NCBI GenBank assembly: GCA_973895155.1
Contig: OZ316892.1
Coordinates: 1,798,001-1,862,000 of the forward strand
Reading direction: 5' to 3'
Length of the DNA stretch: 64,000 bases
Origin: Marsupella aquatica
Lineage: Eukaryota > Marchantiophyta
The first letter of the stretch is position 1. Each line of letters starts with the position of its first letter. Under the pieces are notes generated by a model, which saw only the letters and a program-made list of their open reading frames with translations, was not told the origin of the DNA and searched no databases. Both the position numbers and the translations under genes were made by a program. Positions 31,990 to 43,200 of this stretch are shown here, one piece after another.

Positions 31990-33168
31990 TTAAGTTGTAG
32001 GTTCTGTTTTCACTTTAAAAATTGATTTGTACAAAGCAACTCTTCTGCTGATCTTCTTGGGTGGCATTTCCTCGCAATCATCATCAGAGGATAAACAAAT
32101 TACCTTGGCATTTGCACATTTTCCAGAGTTTAAAAGATCAGTGGTCTCAAGATAATTAGAATCTGGCATGGCCACAGTGTCTTTCAAGGTCACATATTCA
32201 GGCAAATTATTCCAAGTACATGTTTCCAAAGCTTCTTTCCTGGTTTCTTCAAAAATATCATCAAATCTTACAACTTTCTCTTTACCCTCTTTCTTCATTG
32301 GAACTGTGTGTAATGCACTTTTCACAGGAGACACATTCATGACATTACTTCTTGGAGAATCCTCTCCATCAGAATCATCATCCCAATATCTACCATGTTG
32401 GGATCTTTGTTTTTTGACAAAAATATTCTCCACATCTTCTTTCTTAATATTGCAAGGATCTACTATACATTTCCAAAGTGAAGTCATCCTAGAAAATTGC
32501 ATACCTTGTCCATTCAAAGGAATAATCCAACTTGCAGCAGGCATAAAAATTCCAGACTTGATCATGTCAGTAAGGGTGGATAAAAAAGTAGCAACAAGAG
32601 GTCTGTCACATTTATATTTGTTCCACACATACATTCTTTCACCCACATTTTTGTTAGTTAAAGTTACCCTGGTTTTCAAATCAGCTTTCCCATAGATAGA
32701 ATGTAATGTTTTACCTGCTGTCACTTCTGCATCAGTGACATTGAACATTACAGACTCAAAATGCTCTGCACCTGTATCTTTCAAACAGTAACCAATCATG
32801 CCTTTGTAGGTGTGAATAAATCTATTAGTTAACAACTTACAATTCACTTTACCCACAGGATTCATATTTTTCAAACAATGCCAACCCATATATTTCCTGA
32901 CAAGCACACCAAAAGATCTAGCAGATTTAGTTCTTGCTCTGACAACCATTTGCATATGCAAGTGATTTTCAATATCACCTCTCTCAATGGCAACAAGACC
33001 TGATACACAATGGTCTCTCATCAGAGTATTCATGAGGTCAATCTCAGTTGGATTTATATCTGCACCTAAGTATCCAATGGTAATACTCAATTCTTTCACA
33101 TTATCAACCATACTAATATTTTTCTCCTCTGCTATCACCAGTCTTGCCTTTCTTTTCAAAGAAGCCAT
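31990..33168 (-). CDS. HUH-endonuclease Rep protein, Replitron-like, 392 aa
   Basis: A single uninterrupted exon; the first ATG is at 33168, although the frame is open to 33183. Residues 69-71 are H-L-H within ENHLHMQMVV, the HUH metal-binding motif. Residues 121-131 read YKGMIGYCLKD, a Y-x2-K motif like motif III of rolling-circle Rep proteins, with Tyr127 as the probable nucleophile and Lys130. Between them lies KYMGWHCLKNMNP; after them KADLKTRVTLTNKN, AASWIIPLNGQGMQF and WKCIVDPCNI. I recall this order from uncharacterised eukaryotic proteins in green-lineage and oomycete genomes that correspond to the HUH transposases named Replitrons. The C-terminal third is acidic and low-complexity. 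No helicase domain is visible, unlike Helitron or viral Reps. The intact frame suggests a recent or active element. A diverged viral Rep copy is an alternative but fits less well. Confidence 0.8.
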   Translation of the reverse strand: MASLKRKARLVIAEEKNISMVDNVKELSITIGYLGADINPTEIDLMNTLMRDHCVSGLVAIERGDIENHLHMQMVVRARTKSARSFGVLVRKYMGWHCLKNMNPVGKVNCKLLTNRFIHTYKGMIGYCLKDTGAEHFESVMFNVTDAEVTAGKTLHSIYGKADLKTRVTLTNKNVGERMYVWNKYKCDRPLVATFLSTLTDMIKSGIFMPAASWIIPLNGQGMQFSRMTSLWKCIVDPCNIKKEDVENIFVKKQRSQHGRYWDDDSDGEDSPRSNVMNVSPVKSALHTVPMKKEGKEKVVRFDDIFEETRKEALETCTWNNLPEYVTLKDTVAMPDSNYLETTDLLNSGKCANAKVICLSSDDDCEEMPPKKISRRVALYKSIFKVKTEPTT

Positions 33169-33524
33169 GACAAATGAGCACACTGTTCTCTAGGATGTAA
33201 ATTTTCGTCACCTTCTTTACAGACACAAGGCAGAATATCAAACACAAACACAGGATAAATATCGTCACTTTTAACAAGAAAAAATACTTTCTCTTTACAT
33301 TCTACTATAGTCTCATCCTCCCCAGTTTCTGGAGTTGAATCTAAGATTCGAAATGGACCACCAAGTATTTTTTCTTCACCTTGTTTACATACAACCCAAC
33401 AATACTTCACGTCTCTTACACAACTAGAAGTTTCCTTTGGAATATTTTCCAAGATAGATTCTCCTATGTCAGATATTTCATAAGGTGTGAGAAGCTCCTT
33501 TGGAAGTTGACTTTCCAAGGACAT
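33156..33524 (-). CDS. Small ORF overlapping the Rep start, 122 aa, unknown
   Basis: It starts with ATG at 33524 and ends at 33156, overlapping the Rep start codon by 13 nt in another frame. The product is acidic, with Cys-rich ends (CWVVCKQ, ILPCVCKEG) and a hydrophobic strip (KVFFLVKSDDIYPVFVFDIL). No family recognised. It may be a separate short protein, or the N-terminal part of a longer Rep reached by frameshift or splicing; no good intron joins the two. Confidence 0.45.
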   Translation of the reverse strand: MSLESQLPKELLTPYEISDIGESILENIPKETSSCVRDVKYCWVVCKQGEEKILGGPFRILDSTPETGEDETIVECKEKVFFLVKSDDIYPVFVFDILPCVCKEGDENLHPREQCAHLSWLL

Positions 33525-33539
33525 GAAGCTTACAAGACG

Positions 33540-33900
33540 TTAGAGGAGAAAGTAGAACACTGGTTAGTAAACTCTGTCTCAACAAAACAGAGAAAGTAGA
33601 ACACTGGTTAGCAAACTCTGTCTCAACAAAACAGAGAAAGTAGAACACTGGTTAGCACAAGATCAATTGGTTAGCACAAGATCTCAACACAACACCAATT
33701 CGTCAGTACAAGATCAATGGGTTAGCACAAGATCACAACACAACACCAATTGGTTAGTACAAGATCAGTTGGTTAGCACAAGATCACAGCACAAGATTAG
33801 TTGGTTAGCATAAGATCACAGCACAAGATCATAGCACAACACCATTTGATTAGCACAAGATCAGATGATTAGCATAGCACAGCACAACACAAGATCCCAC
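33540..33900 (+). repeat. Minisatellite block 1: two interleaved unit types
   Basis: 33540-33660 repeats a unit of about 45 bp with GAACACTGGTTAGCAAACTC and TGTCTCAACAAAACAGAG. 33655-33870 repeats short units built from TTGGTTAGCACAAGATCA and CACAACACCAATT. Confidence 0.92.
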
Positions 33901-34440
33901 TGAAGGAATGACACGGCTGAACACTGAGAAGCTAGAGCAAGCACGACAAACTAGAGCTAGCACTGAACGATAGCGCACTGGTGCACTGAACGAAAACCCA
34001 CTGAAACAATAGCAGGGCTGAGCACTGAGAAGCCTAGCACTGAACGAAAGCCCACCGGTCCACTGAGCACTGAGAAGCCTAGCACTGAACGAAAGCCCAC
34101 CGGTCCACTGAAACAATAGCTCCGATCGATAGCCCACTGAACGATAGCCCACTCACTGAAATGATAACAGGGCTGAACACTGAGAAGCTAGAGCTAGCAC
34201 TGAACAATAGGAACGAAAGCCCACTGGTGCACTGAAACAATAGCAGGGCTGAGCACTGAGAAGCCTAGCACTGAACGAAAGCCCACCGGTCCACTGAGCA
34301 CTGAGAATGGTCCACTGAGAAATGATAACAGGGCTGAACACTGAGAAGCTAGAGCTAGCACTGAACAATAGCCCACTGCATGGGAACCTGATCACTAAGA
34401 CTTGAGGCGATGGCAGAGCTGCGCACTGAGAGCAAGAGCA
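33900..34440 (+). repeat. Minisatellite block 2: CACTGAACGAAAGCCCAC family
   Basis: Units of about 45-50 bp combine GCTGAGCACTGAGAAGCCTA, CACTGAACGAAAGCCCACC and GGTCCACTGAAACAATAGC in varying order, suggesting repeated slippage and unequal exchange. Confidence 0.92.
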
Positions 34441-34679
34441 GACTCACTGAACAAGGAGGGAGGTACTGAACTGAGAAAGGAGCTCAGGTTAAGTAGGTGT
34501 GAAACAAGTTTAATCTGTTCCCCGCACTGAATGCTAAGGTGAGTCACCCAAAACATTCAGCCTGGAGACCAGATTATACACAACGTTCACTTTTCCTCAT
34601 ACTTTCAAACTCCAAAATACTTGGAAATCTCCAAGATACATGGATCAGACAAGGAGGTACTCTCGATCCTAGAGAGCTG

Positions 34680-35640
34680 AAAACGAGAGGCAACAACCAT
34701 GGAGTGTAGCAGCGAGAGGCTGACCATCAGCATCGATCAGTAGCAGACATTCTTCTTCCTCCTCCTCAAACGCTCCTCCTCCCTCTCTCCGCCCTCCTGC
34801 TCTGCACCCCCAAGGGCAGATCAGACAAGCAGCATCGAGCTGAGGCTGGACTCTCACGGGCCCTACAGCCTTTCTAAATGCGCTTGACCAGCCTTCTCCT
34901 ACTTTGGTAAGACAAATTCCACCATGAGAACTCTGTAAGTGATAAGTAGGCAGCAGAGCATCAACAACAGCTCAATGATAGCAGCGATCGATCAGTGACC
35001 AGTGACCAATGATCACAAATCAGACGAGCAGCATCGAGCTGAGGCTGGACTCTCACAGGCCCTACAGCCTTTCTAAATGCGCTTGACCAACCTTCTCCTA
35101 CTTTGGTAAGACAAATTCCACCATGAGAACTCTGTAAGTGATAAGTAGGCAACAGAGCATCAACAGCAGCTCAATGATAGCAGCGATCGATCAGTGACCA
35201 GTGACCAATGATCACAAATCAGACGAGCAGCATCGAGCTGAGGCTGGACTCTCATAGGCCCTACAACCTTTCTAAATGCGCTTGACCAGCCTTCTCCTAC
35301 TTTGGTAAGACAAATTCCACCATGAGAACTCTGTAAGTGATAAGTAGGGCACACGGGAGGAGAACTATATCCCCAATAGAGAATGTTGAAAGCCAATGAG
35401 GTACTCTCGATCCTGGAGAGTTGAAAATGAGAGGCAGCAGCCATGGAGTCTAGCAGCGAGAGGTTGACCATCAGCACTGATCAGTGACCAGTGACCAGAG
35501 TAGTAGCAGTCCAATCCTTCCTCGCAGACATTCTTCTTCTTCCTCCTCCTCAAACGCTCCTCCTCCCTCTCTCCGCCTCCTGCTCTGCTATTCCGATGAT
35601 GGGGCACCCCCAAGGGCAGCAGAGGATAAGTGATAAGTAG
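34680..35640 (+). repeat. Tandem repeat block 3, period about 199 bp
   Basis: The anchor AGCATCGAGCTGAGGCTGGA recurs at 34831, 35030 and 35229. Units include AATTCCACCATGAGAACTCT and GATCGATCAGTGACC. Flanking partial copies around 34680-34830 and 35400-35640 share CTCTCGATCCTGGAGAG-like and TTCTTCTTCCTCCTCCTCAA sequences. Confidence 0.92.
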
Positions 35641-36179
35641 AGCGCACGGGAGGAGAGCTATATCCCCAATATCCTACTTAGTCCATTTGTAACTCGTCCT
35701 CGCCTTCCTGTAGATCCCGGCTGTCCAGACAGACAGGCGAACTCTCGAGACAATGCAGCTTGTGAGACTCACCCCTCGTTGCACAAGGCCGCGCACACAA
35801 TCATCAGGGGTGCTGATGACGCACTCACTGCAAATGCCTCGCACTACAGCTCAGCTACAGTCTCCAAGCTACAGGATCCGCCGAAGAAGCTCAGCTACAG
35901 GATCCGCCGAAGAAGTGCAGCACGAGGAGATGAGGAACTCGTGAGAGCAAAACCGAACACAATCGAGATCACAACTCTCGTAAAAGCGAGGAAAGGGTCT
36001 TCAACTCTCCCGCAAGAGCCTATCCTCCTTTCGCTCGTGCCGCAAGAACACAATACGGCCCAAAACGCAAGAGTGAGCAAGCGCCCTGACACCGAAAATC
36101 AATCATGCACCATGATCTCTCCTTCGCTCTTCTCCTTCGCTCTCGCGTCTCGAGGCGCTGTAGCTTAACAATATCCGAT

Positions 36180-36800
36180 CCCACCTCCACATCTCTCGAT
36201 CATCCACTGCTGCTGGCTTGGCCACCAAGCTCGCGAGCCTCTATCGATCGCTCCCAGCCTCCAGCTCGCGAGATCAGATAGCGAGATCAAATCAGACGAG
36301 CACTGCAGCAGGCCACCAAGCTCGCGAGCCTCTATCGATCGCTCCCAGCCTCCAGCTCGCAAAATCAGACAAGCACTGCAGCAGTCCACCAAGCTCCAGC
36401 CCACCTCCACATCTCTCGATCATCTCTCAACACTCCAAGCCCAGCTCGCGAGATCAGACAGCGCGCGAGCTCCAGCCCACCTCCACATCTCTCGATCGCT
36501 CCCAGCCTCCAGCTCGCGAGATCAGATAGCGAGATCAAATCAGACGAGCACTGCAGCAGGCCACCAAGCTCGCGAGCCTCTATCGATCGCTCCCAGCCTC
36601 CAGCTCGCGAAATCAGACGAGCACTGCAGCAGTCCACCAAGCTCCAGCCCACCTCCACATCTCTCGATCATCTCTCAACACTCCAAGCCCAGCTCGCGAG
36701 ATCAGACAGCGCGCGAGCTCCAGCCCACCTCCACATCTCTCGATCATCTCTCAACACTCCAAGCCCAGCTCGCGAGATCAGACAGCGAGAGTGAAGACGA
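36180..36800 (+). repeat. Tandem repeat block 4, complex higher-order structure
   Basis: Blocks with CACCAAGCTCGCGAGCCTCT, TCGCTCCCAGCCTCCAGCTC and CCACCTCCACATCTCTCGAT recur in rearranged order, giving a longer period of roughly 300 bp. Confidence 0.92.
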
Positions 36801-36867
36801 AATCAAATCAGACCTCGAGAGGTAAGATCCACAGCCGAGCTCGAGCTTTCCACCCGCCGCAGCCGCC

Positions 36868-37260
36868 CTTTGCCCCCTCGAATTTGATCATCTCACAATG
36901 TGAGCCTTGCCCTGCGTTCGCCAGCCCTTCCCCAGCCCTTCGCCCTTGGCCAGCCCGTTGCCCTGCGCCAACCCCTTCTCGTCAACCCCTTGCCTTTGGC
37001 GAGCCCTTCCCCTTGCCCCCACTGCATTGCATACCCCTCCCCTTGGATGGCCGCCCTTTGCCCCTCAAATTTGATCGTCTCACAATGTGAGCCTTGCCCA
37101 GCGTTCGCCAGCCCTTCCCCAGCCCTTCGCCCTTGGCCAGCCCGTTGCCCTGCGCCAGCCCCTTCTCGTCGACCCCTTGCCTTTGGTGAGCCCTTCCCCT
37201 TGCCCCCACTGCATTGGATACCCCTCCCCTTGGATACCCATCCCCTTGCCCCACTGCATA
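36868..37260 (+). repeat. Tandem repeat block 5, period 187 bp, two copies
   Basis: AATTTGATC(A/G)TCTCACAATG followed by a C-rich block with CGTTCGCCAGCCCTTCCCC starts at 36881 and again at 37068. The copies are nearly identical. Confidence 0.93.
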
Positions 37261-37661
37261 CGGAACTTTTTTATCCCTTTCACATTGCCCCAACTTTTTT
37301 ATCTCCTGCATAGGACAAAATAACTCATCATGCTCCAGGATGAGTATGCTATATAGTTGATTGACGCATGTTACTACTCAGATGGGAAAAAACCCATATT
37401 AAAAACTTGTTTGTTGGGCCTGGAGCTTGAGTGTGCTGGTTCCTTCTCTTATAGTTTTTATTTTTTAAATGTACGGAGATAGACCAATTCACTAAAATTA
37501 AAGGGCAAAACAAGATACAACGCAGGAAGAGCAAGGGAGGAAAACTCCAAACAAGAAGACAAATGCAAACCCCAAAAACCTACTCTTGAAAGAGGGAAAA
37601 GTAATAGATTCTCTACCAGTCCAAAAGGCCATATGCTAATAGTTTATGTGTAGTGTATTAA
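37261..37661. other. Spacer between minisatellites and Copia element 1
   Basis: No gene seen. The last five bases, ATTAA at 37657-37661, are the target duplication of Copia element 1 (matching 44137-44141). Confidence 0.7.
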
Positions 37662-38082
37662 TGTTGGGTATTTACTCTTACGTCTAGGTTAGGTATGACG
37701 TGGTTGGTACAACAACATGGGTTGGTACAACTACGTGGTTAGGTACAACTACGTGATTAGGTACAACTATGTGGTTAGGTACAACTACGTGATTAGGTAC
37801 AACTATGTGGTTAGGTACAACTAAGTTGCACACTATATCATAAGAGACATGTGTGCTTGGAGATGTAGAACCAAGGCTCATTGTTATGGAGCCACTTGAG
37901 AGATAGGGAGAGCGTACACTATGGAGACTCGGTATAGCCGACGGGCTTAGAGTTCAGTAAAGCTCTCTTGTGTGTTCCCGTGGACGTAGCCTCAAGGAGG
38001 TGAACCACGTATCTCTTGTGTCGACTATTGTGCGTTGGATGGTTCATGGGCTTGCCGTTGCGATCGTCGTCTATGCTCAACA
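37662..38082 (+). repeat. 5' LTR of Copia element 1 (421 bp)
   Basis: Begins TG and ends CA. An internal array has five 18-bp units of the form GGTACAACTACGTGGTTA, with the third and fifth reading ATGTGG. Confidence 0.97.
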
Positions 38083-38084
38083 AT

Positions 38085-38096
38085 TGGTATCAGAGC
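38085..38096 (+). promoter_or_regulatory. Primer binding site of Copia element 1
   Basis: TGGTATCAGAGC, two bases after the LTR end, complements the 3' end of plant initiator tRNA-Met, the usual Copia primer. Confidence 0.95.
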
Positions 38097-39235
38097 ATGC
38101 TTGGGAGGTGACGTGTGTTCGTGACGGGATTTCATTACGGTTTTTCCAGCGTTGAGTGTCGGTGGATTTCCAGAGTTCCATCGCATGGAACTTGGAGTTT
38201 ATGGGCTCAACGGATAGATCAGGGCAAGAGCTTTCTAACAGTGTGAAGAAATCGTTGAACGGAGCTCGTGGTGCAGAGAGATCTAAGTTTTTGTCCTTCT
38301 GGATTTTGTGAAGAAAGTTGGCAATCGACTCGGAGGGAGAAGCGTCAAGTGTTTTGACTCAACGGAGAGATTGAGGCAAGACGATTGTTTTTGAGTCCGG
38401 GATTGGCTCTTTGATGCAAAGAGGAAGGCTAAGCAAAATCAATTACCTTGTTGGACTTGGTGACGGCACCAAGTGCAATTGATCAACATTCGTTGTTGAC
38501 AAGGTGCCATTTTTTTCTCTTTGAAAAACTGATTCGAAATTGGCTATGGCAATTGAGAGAAATCTGTCATCTTTACCAATTTTTTTCTCCCTCGTTCTTT
38601 CCTCGTTTTGGGTGCTTCTTATATCAATCTTCATCGCCTCGGAGTCTAGTTTCCAAATCTGAAATCGGATCTTGATTTCGTCAAAACCCGAGTGAGATAT
38701 CTTGCGTTTGGTGTCGAGGGGTACATTCTGCCGTGTGTATTTTCTGCGCGCGCGACCAGATTTCGACGACGAAAGGTGGTAGGGGGTTTTGGGGGTTCGA
38801 GGACACATGTCAGCCCCTCGATTGTTCTTCCAAAATTCCCACAGGGCCTGTACAAGGGTCATAGAATATTCCAAAAAACCATAGAGCTATTTTTTGACCG
38901 TCCGACAAAGATTTCATCCGCCGAACGGTAACTTTTTTGGTTATTTTTCGGCGAGGTCATAGCCATTGAAGTTGGCAATGCAGCGCACCAATCACATCGC
39001 AATTTCGACAACGGGTTGTACTTGGTATTTCGGTTATTCCCTGAGGTGGTCAAAACGGGGGAGTTTCCCAAGGTTTTACCCACCTCGACCAAAATTTGAA
39101 TAACTTTTCCGTCAAATTTCGATTTTGATTTCGGTTTTCAGTATTGGACTCCTAGCTTTGTGGGCTACGCGGCGGTGTTGAGTTTCGAGTTTTTTGAGAA
39201 GTTGTGAAAAACAACATTTTTTGTGACTTTCTCAT
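38097..39235 (+). other. Long leader between primer site and gag of element 1
   Basis: About 1.1 kb without an open gag frame. By analogy it is the untranslated leader with packaging signals. The same leader exists in element 2. Confidence 0.7.
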
Positions 39236-40270
39236 ATGAGTGATTCGGAGGAGTTTTTTGAAGACGTGGAACTTGAAGCACGAGGATCACCGCGGAGGTT
39301 TCAAGGGCAGAGAGAGGAGCAGGAGGAAGAGCACGTGACACCGATACCATCACCGGTGCGGCGTGTGGTGGAGGAAGCACTACTACTACCGGAGCTCACG
39401 GTAAAGAAGAAGATGGGGACTTTCAAGCTTGGGGGACCCAAGTATGAAGTGACAAAGTATGATGGGCGCTCTGACTACTTGCTATGGGAGAAGCAGATGA
39501 AGGGAGTGCTTTATGCGTCAGGGATGGGCCAACTGCTGAGCCCTCGTGAAGACGATGTTGATGAGAAACAATGGGACCGCATGCAGGAGCAGGGAGTGTG
39601 GTGTGTTACACTCTATCTCATGCCTCCCATCATCAAGCAGTTGGGTGCACATAAGGATTGCATGTCCTTGTTTGCGGAATTGCAGAGCAAGTATCACCGC
39701 AAGGAGTTGTCGAACCGGCTCTACACTTCCTACAAACTGATGAGTTTCAGGATGAAGGAATCTGGTACGAAGTTGCAAGACCATGTGGATGCTTTCAACG
39801 ACATGGTCGTTGACTTGGAAAACCTTGGGGAGACTTTGAATGATGAGACGAAGGCTCTGCAGCTTCTTAGTTCATTGCCTCCATCTTACCAGTCCCTATC
39901 ACGAGTGTTGTTGCATCGTGATAGGGATACCATTTCATATAATGATGTGGTAAGTTCTCTACTTAGTGATGATCTTCAGCAGAAGATGCACATCACATCA
40001 CAGCCTTCATCATCTGGTGCTGCCCTCAATGTTAACCGTGGGAGGGGTATGCAGCGACCAACTGGGGACCGTAGAACCCAGTTTAGATCTAAATCCAGAT
40101 CTAAGTCCAAGGGTAAATCCCCTCAGAGGAGGCAGGTGACATGTTGGAAGTGCAACCAAGTTGGACACTTCAAGCGAGACTGTAAGGGAAAGACAGCGGA
40201 AACTTCATCGGCAAATGTGGCTAGGGCTGATGGAGAAGCTGATTTACTCAATGATGAGTATGTTTTATGA
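39236..40270 (+). CDS. Copia gag, element 1 (intact, 344 aa)
   Basis: The frame is open from an ATG at 39236 to TGA at 40268-40270. The N-terminus is acidic, the middle fits a UBN2-type Copia gag domain (for example ALQLLSSLPPSYQSL), then comes an Arg/Ser/Lys-rich stretch and one CCHC zinc knuckle, CWKCNQVGHFKRDC. It forms the virus-like particle and binds the RNA. The stop is separate from pol: the pol ATG at 40267 overlaps the gag TGA as ATGA. Confidence 0.95.
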   Translation: MSDSEEFFEDVELEARGSPRRFQGQREEQEEEHVTPIPSPVRRVVEEALLLPELTVKKKMGTFKLGGPKYEVTKYDGRSDYLLWEKQMKGVLYASGMGQLLSPREDDVDEKQWDRMQEQGVWCVTLYLMPPIIKQLGAHKDCMSLFAELQSKYHRKELSNRLYTSYKLMSFRMKESGTKLQDHVDAFNDMVVDLENLGETLNDETKALQLLSSLPPSYQSLSRVLLHRDRDTISYNDVVSSLLSDDLQQKMHITSQPSSSGAALNVNRGRGMQRPTGDRRTQFRSKSRSKSKGKSPQRRQVTCWKCNQVGHFKRDCKGKTAETSSANVARADGEADLLNDEYVL

Positions 40271-43200
40271 AGCCCCCCTATGGCCTGTGCACGTCATCTA
40301 GGAGAGCAGATGATGTGTGGATTCTTGATTGTGCTTGCTCTTTTCATATTTGTTACATTCATGAGTTTTTCAGTTCTCACTCTATTTCAAACGGTTCAGT
40401 TCTGATGGGAAATGATCACTCCTGTCAAATTGAGGGAATTGGGTCTGTGAAGATTCAAATGTTTGATGGCGCTGTGCGCACAGTGTCCGGAGTCAGGTAT
40501 GTACCTGGCATGCGTAAGAATCTGATTTCACTCGGTGTGTTGGATTCAAATGGTCATCAATGGAGCGTTATTGATGGTGAACTTCAAGTCAGGTCGGGAG
40601 AGACAGTGATTTTGAAGGGGAGTAGACAAAAGAATTTGTATGTGTTACAGGGCAATACTGTATGTGGAGAGGCCAATGTAACCAAGTCTCACGAGGAGAT
40701 GACTCAACTGTGGCATTCACGGCTAGGCCATATGAGTGAGAAGGGTTTGGCTATCTTACGGAAGAATGGACTCATTTCTGATTTGCAATCTTGTAAATTA
40801 GAGTTTTGTGAGCATTGCATTCTTGGAAAGCAGCATCGTCGTGCTTTTAGTGTTGGAACTCATCGTTCCAAAGCGGTTCTTGAGTACATACATAGTGACG
40901 TGTGGGGTCCATCCCCGACTCCCTCACACTCTGGAAAGTTGTACTATGTATCATTTATTGATGATTACTCAAGATTTGTGTGAATTTATTTCATGACGCA
41001 TAAGTCTGATGTCTTGTCCATTTTTAAGAAGTGGAAGGCCCAGGTGGAGAATCAGACTGGAAACACGATCAAGTGTTTGGATACAAGGGTGAAGAGTCTG
41101 AGGTTAGACAACGGCGGGGAGTACACTTCAATGGAATTTGAAGAGTACTGTTCAGAACAGGGGATAACTCGCCATCTCACCACAGTTTATACTCCGCAGC
41201 AGAATGGTGTCGCTGAGAGGCTCAATCAGACACTGTTGGAGCGGTCACGGAGTATGTTGAGCCAATCAGGTTTACCACAAGAATTTTGGGCAGAAGCTAT
41301 CAATACCGCAGCTTATTTGGTAAATCTTTCTCCTTCTAGTGCTATCAATTTCAAAACGCCGTTTGAGATGCGCTATAAGCGGCAAGCAGACTATCATGGC
41401 TTGGTAGTTTTTGGAAGTGATGCATATGCTCTCACACCGAAGCAGAATAGGACCAAGTTGGATCCTACCTCCAAGAAATATGTTTTTCTTGGGTACCAGA
41501 GTGGTGTGAAAGCCTATAGGCTATGGGATCCTATTGCCTGTAAGCTCGTTGTCAGTAGGGATGTTTCCTTCAATGAATCCAGATTATTGAAGGAGGGGGA
41601 GAATACTCAGGTCTCCCGTACTGACAAAGGAAAATCTCCTATCCCGGATCTCGTTGAGGGGGAGATTGGTTATGAGGTGCATGACCGGAAAGAAGGAGTT
41701 GCTCCAATTATGGAGCTGGTTCTTGTGCCAGAGGAACTAGAGGAGTTTGTTGATGCTGGTGAGCAGCAAGTGGATGCTGTTGAGCTTCAAATTGTACCAG
41801 CACACGCAGATCAACCGGAGTCATCGGCTAGAAGAACATCTGGTCGCACTATACGCGCTCCACCAAGGTATGGACAGTGGGTTGATTCATCTCAACTGCA
41901 AGAGGATGATTTTACAGCTGATGATGAGGGTGATGTGTTAATTTTGGAAGAAGGGGAACCTTCTTCATTTCATGAGGCAAGTGCTTCAAAGGAGAAGCAG
42001 AAGTGGACTGCAGCAATGCAAACGGAGATGCAGTCACTAAAGGACAACAAAACTTGGGAGCTTGTTAAGCTGCCTAAGGGTCAGCAAGTGGTGGACAGCA
42101 AGTGGATTTACAAGCTGAAGGATAATTCCATAGGAGGTGGATCGAAGGTCTACAAGGCTAGATTGGTAGCAAAGGGATTCACACAAGAGAAAGGTGTGGA
42201 TTACAATGAGGTCTTCTCACCAGTTGCTAAGTACTCTACAATACGACTATTGTGTGTACTTGTTGTAATATTTGGTCTGCTGCTAGATCAGATGGATGTT
42301 GTCACAACTTTCCTCTATGGCACATTGGAAGAGGTGATCTTCATGAGACAACCGCTAGGTTTTGTGAAGAGAGGACAGGAGGAATTGGTTTGCAGATTGC
42401 TGAAATCCTTGTATGGGTTGAAGCAGTCACCAAGACAGTGGAACAAGCGGTTTGACGATTGGATTCAGTCACAAGGTTTTCACAGAAGTGTATTTGACCC
42501 TTGTGTGTATTTGAAACCGGTAAAGAATGTTGTCTTTGGGTTCATTGTTTTAGTACTTTATGTGGATGATATGCTAATTGCAGCCAAGGATAGGTCTGAG
42601 ATTGTTAAGCTCAAGGCACTGCTTAGTGCAGAGTTTAAGATGAAGGACTTAGGGCCAGCTAAGAGGATTTTGGGTATGGAGATCACTAGGGACTTGGAGG
42701 CTGGCAAGCTATGGTTGACGCAGAGCAGTTATGCGAGGAAGGTAATTGCAAGGTTCAACATAGGGAATAGCAAGCCAGTAAGTACCCCGTTGGCTCCACA
42801 CTTCAAGTTATCATCAGCGTTCTGTCCTACGGATGACACAGAGAAGGGGTTGATGTCAAAGGTTCCGCATGACAAGGCAGTGGGGAGTCTCATGTATTTG
42901 ATGACTTGCACTAGACCTAATCTTGCCATGGCTATGGGCAAGGTGAGCAGGTACATGTCGAATCCAGGGAAGGTACACTGGGAAGCAGTGAAGTAGATTA
43001 TCAGGTACTTGAAGGGTACCGTGGATCATGGTCTTTTATTTGATGCGAATGCAAAGAATGCTAAATCATTGATTGGCTATGTTGATTCTGACTATGGACA
43101 AGATTTGGACCGAAGGAGATCAACAACAGGATACGTGTTCACACTTGGCGGTGGATGCATAAGTTGGAGGTCTACTTTGCAGAAGTGTATTGCTCAGTCT

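Noticed and set aside
31990-33168. Integrated plant-virus (geminivirus-like) Rep as the identity of the HUH gene
   Set aside because: There is no superfamily 3 helicase domain, no coat protein or stem-loop origin nearby, and the sequence blocks resemble the stand-alone eukaryotic HUH family better.
33540-35640. Possible CRISPR-like array
   Set aside because: Units are contiguous and variable, without unique spacers of constant length, and the genome is eukaryotic; these are minisatellites.
37684-37881. Open frame of VVVPNHVVVPNH-type repeats in the Copia LTR
   Set aside because: It is the antisense translation of the 18-bp LTR array, not a gene.
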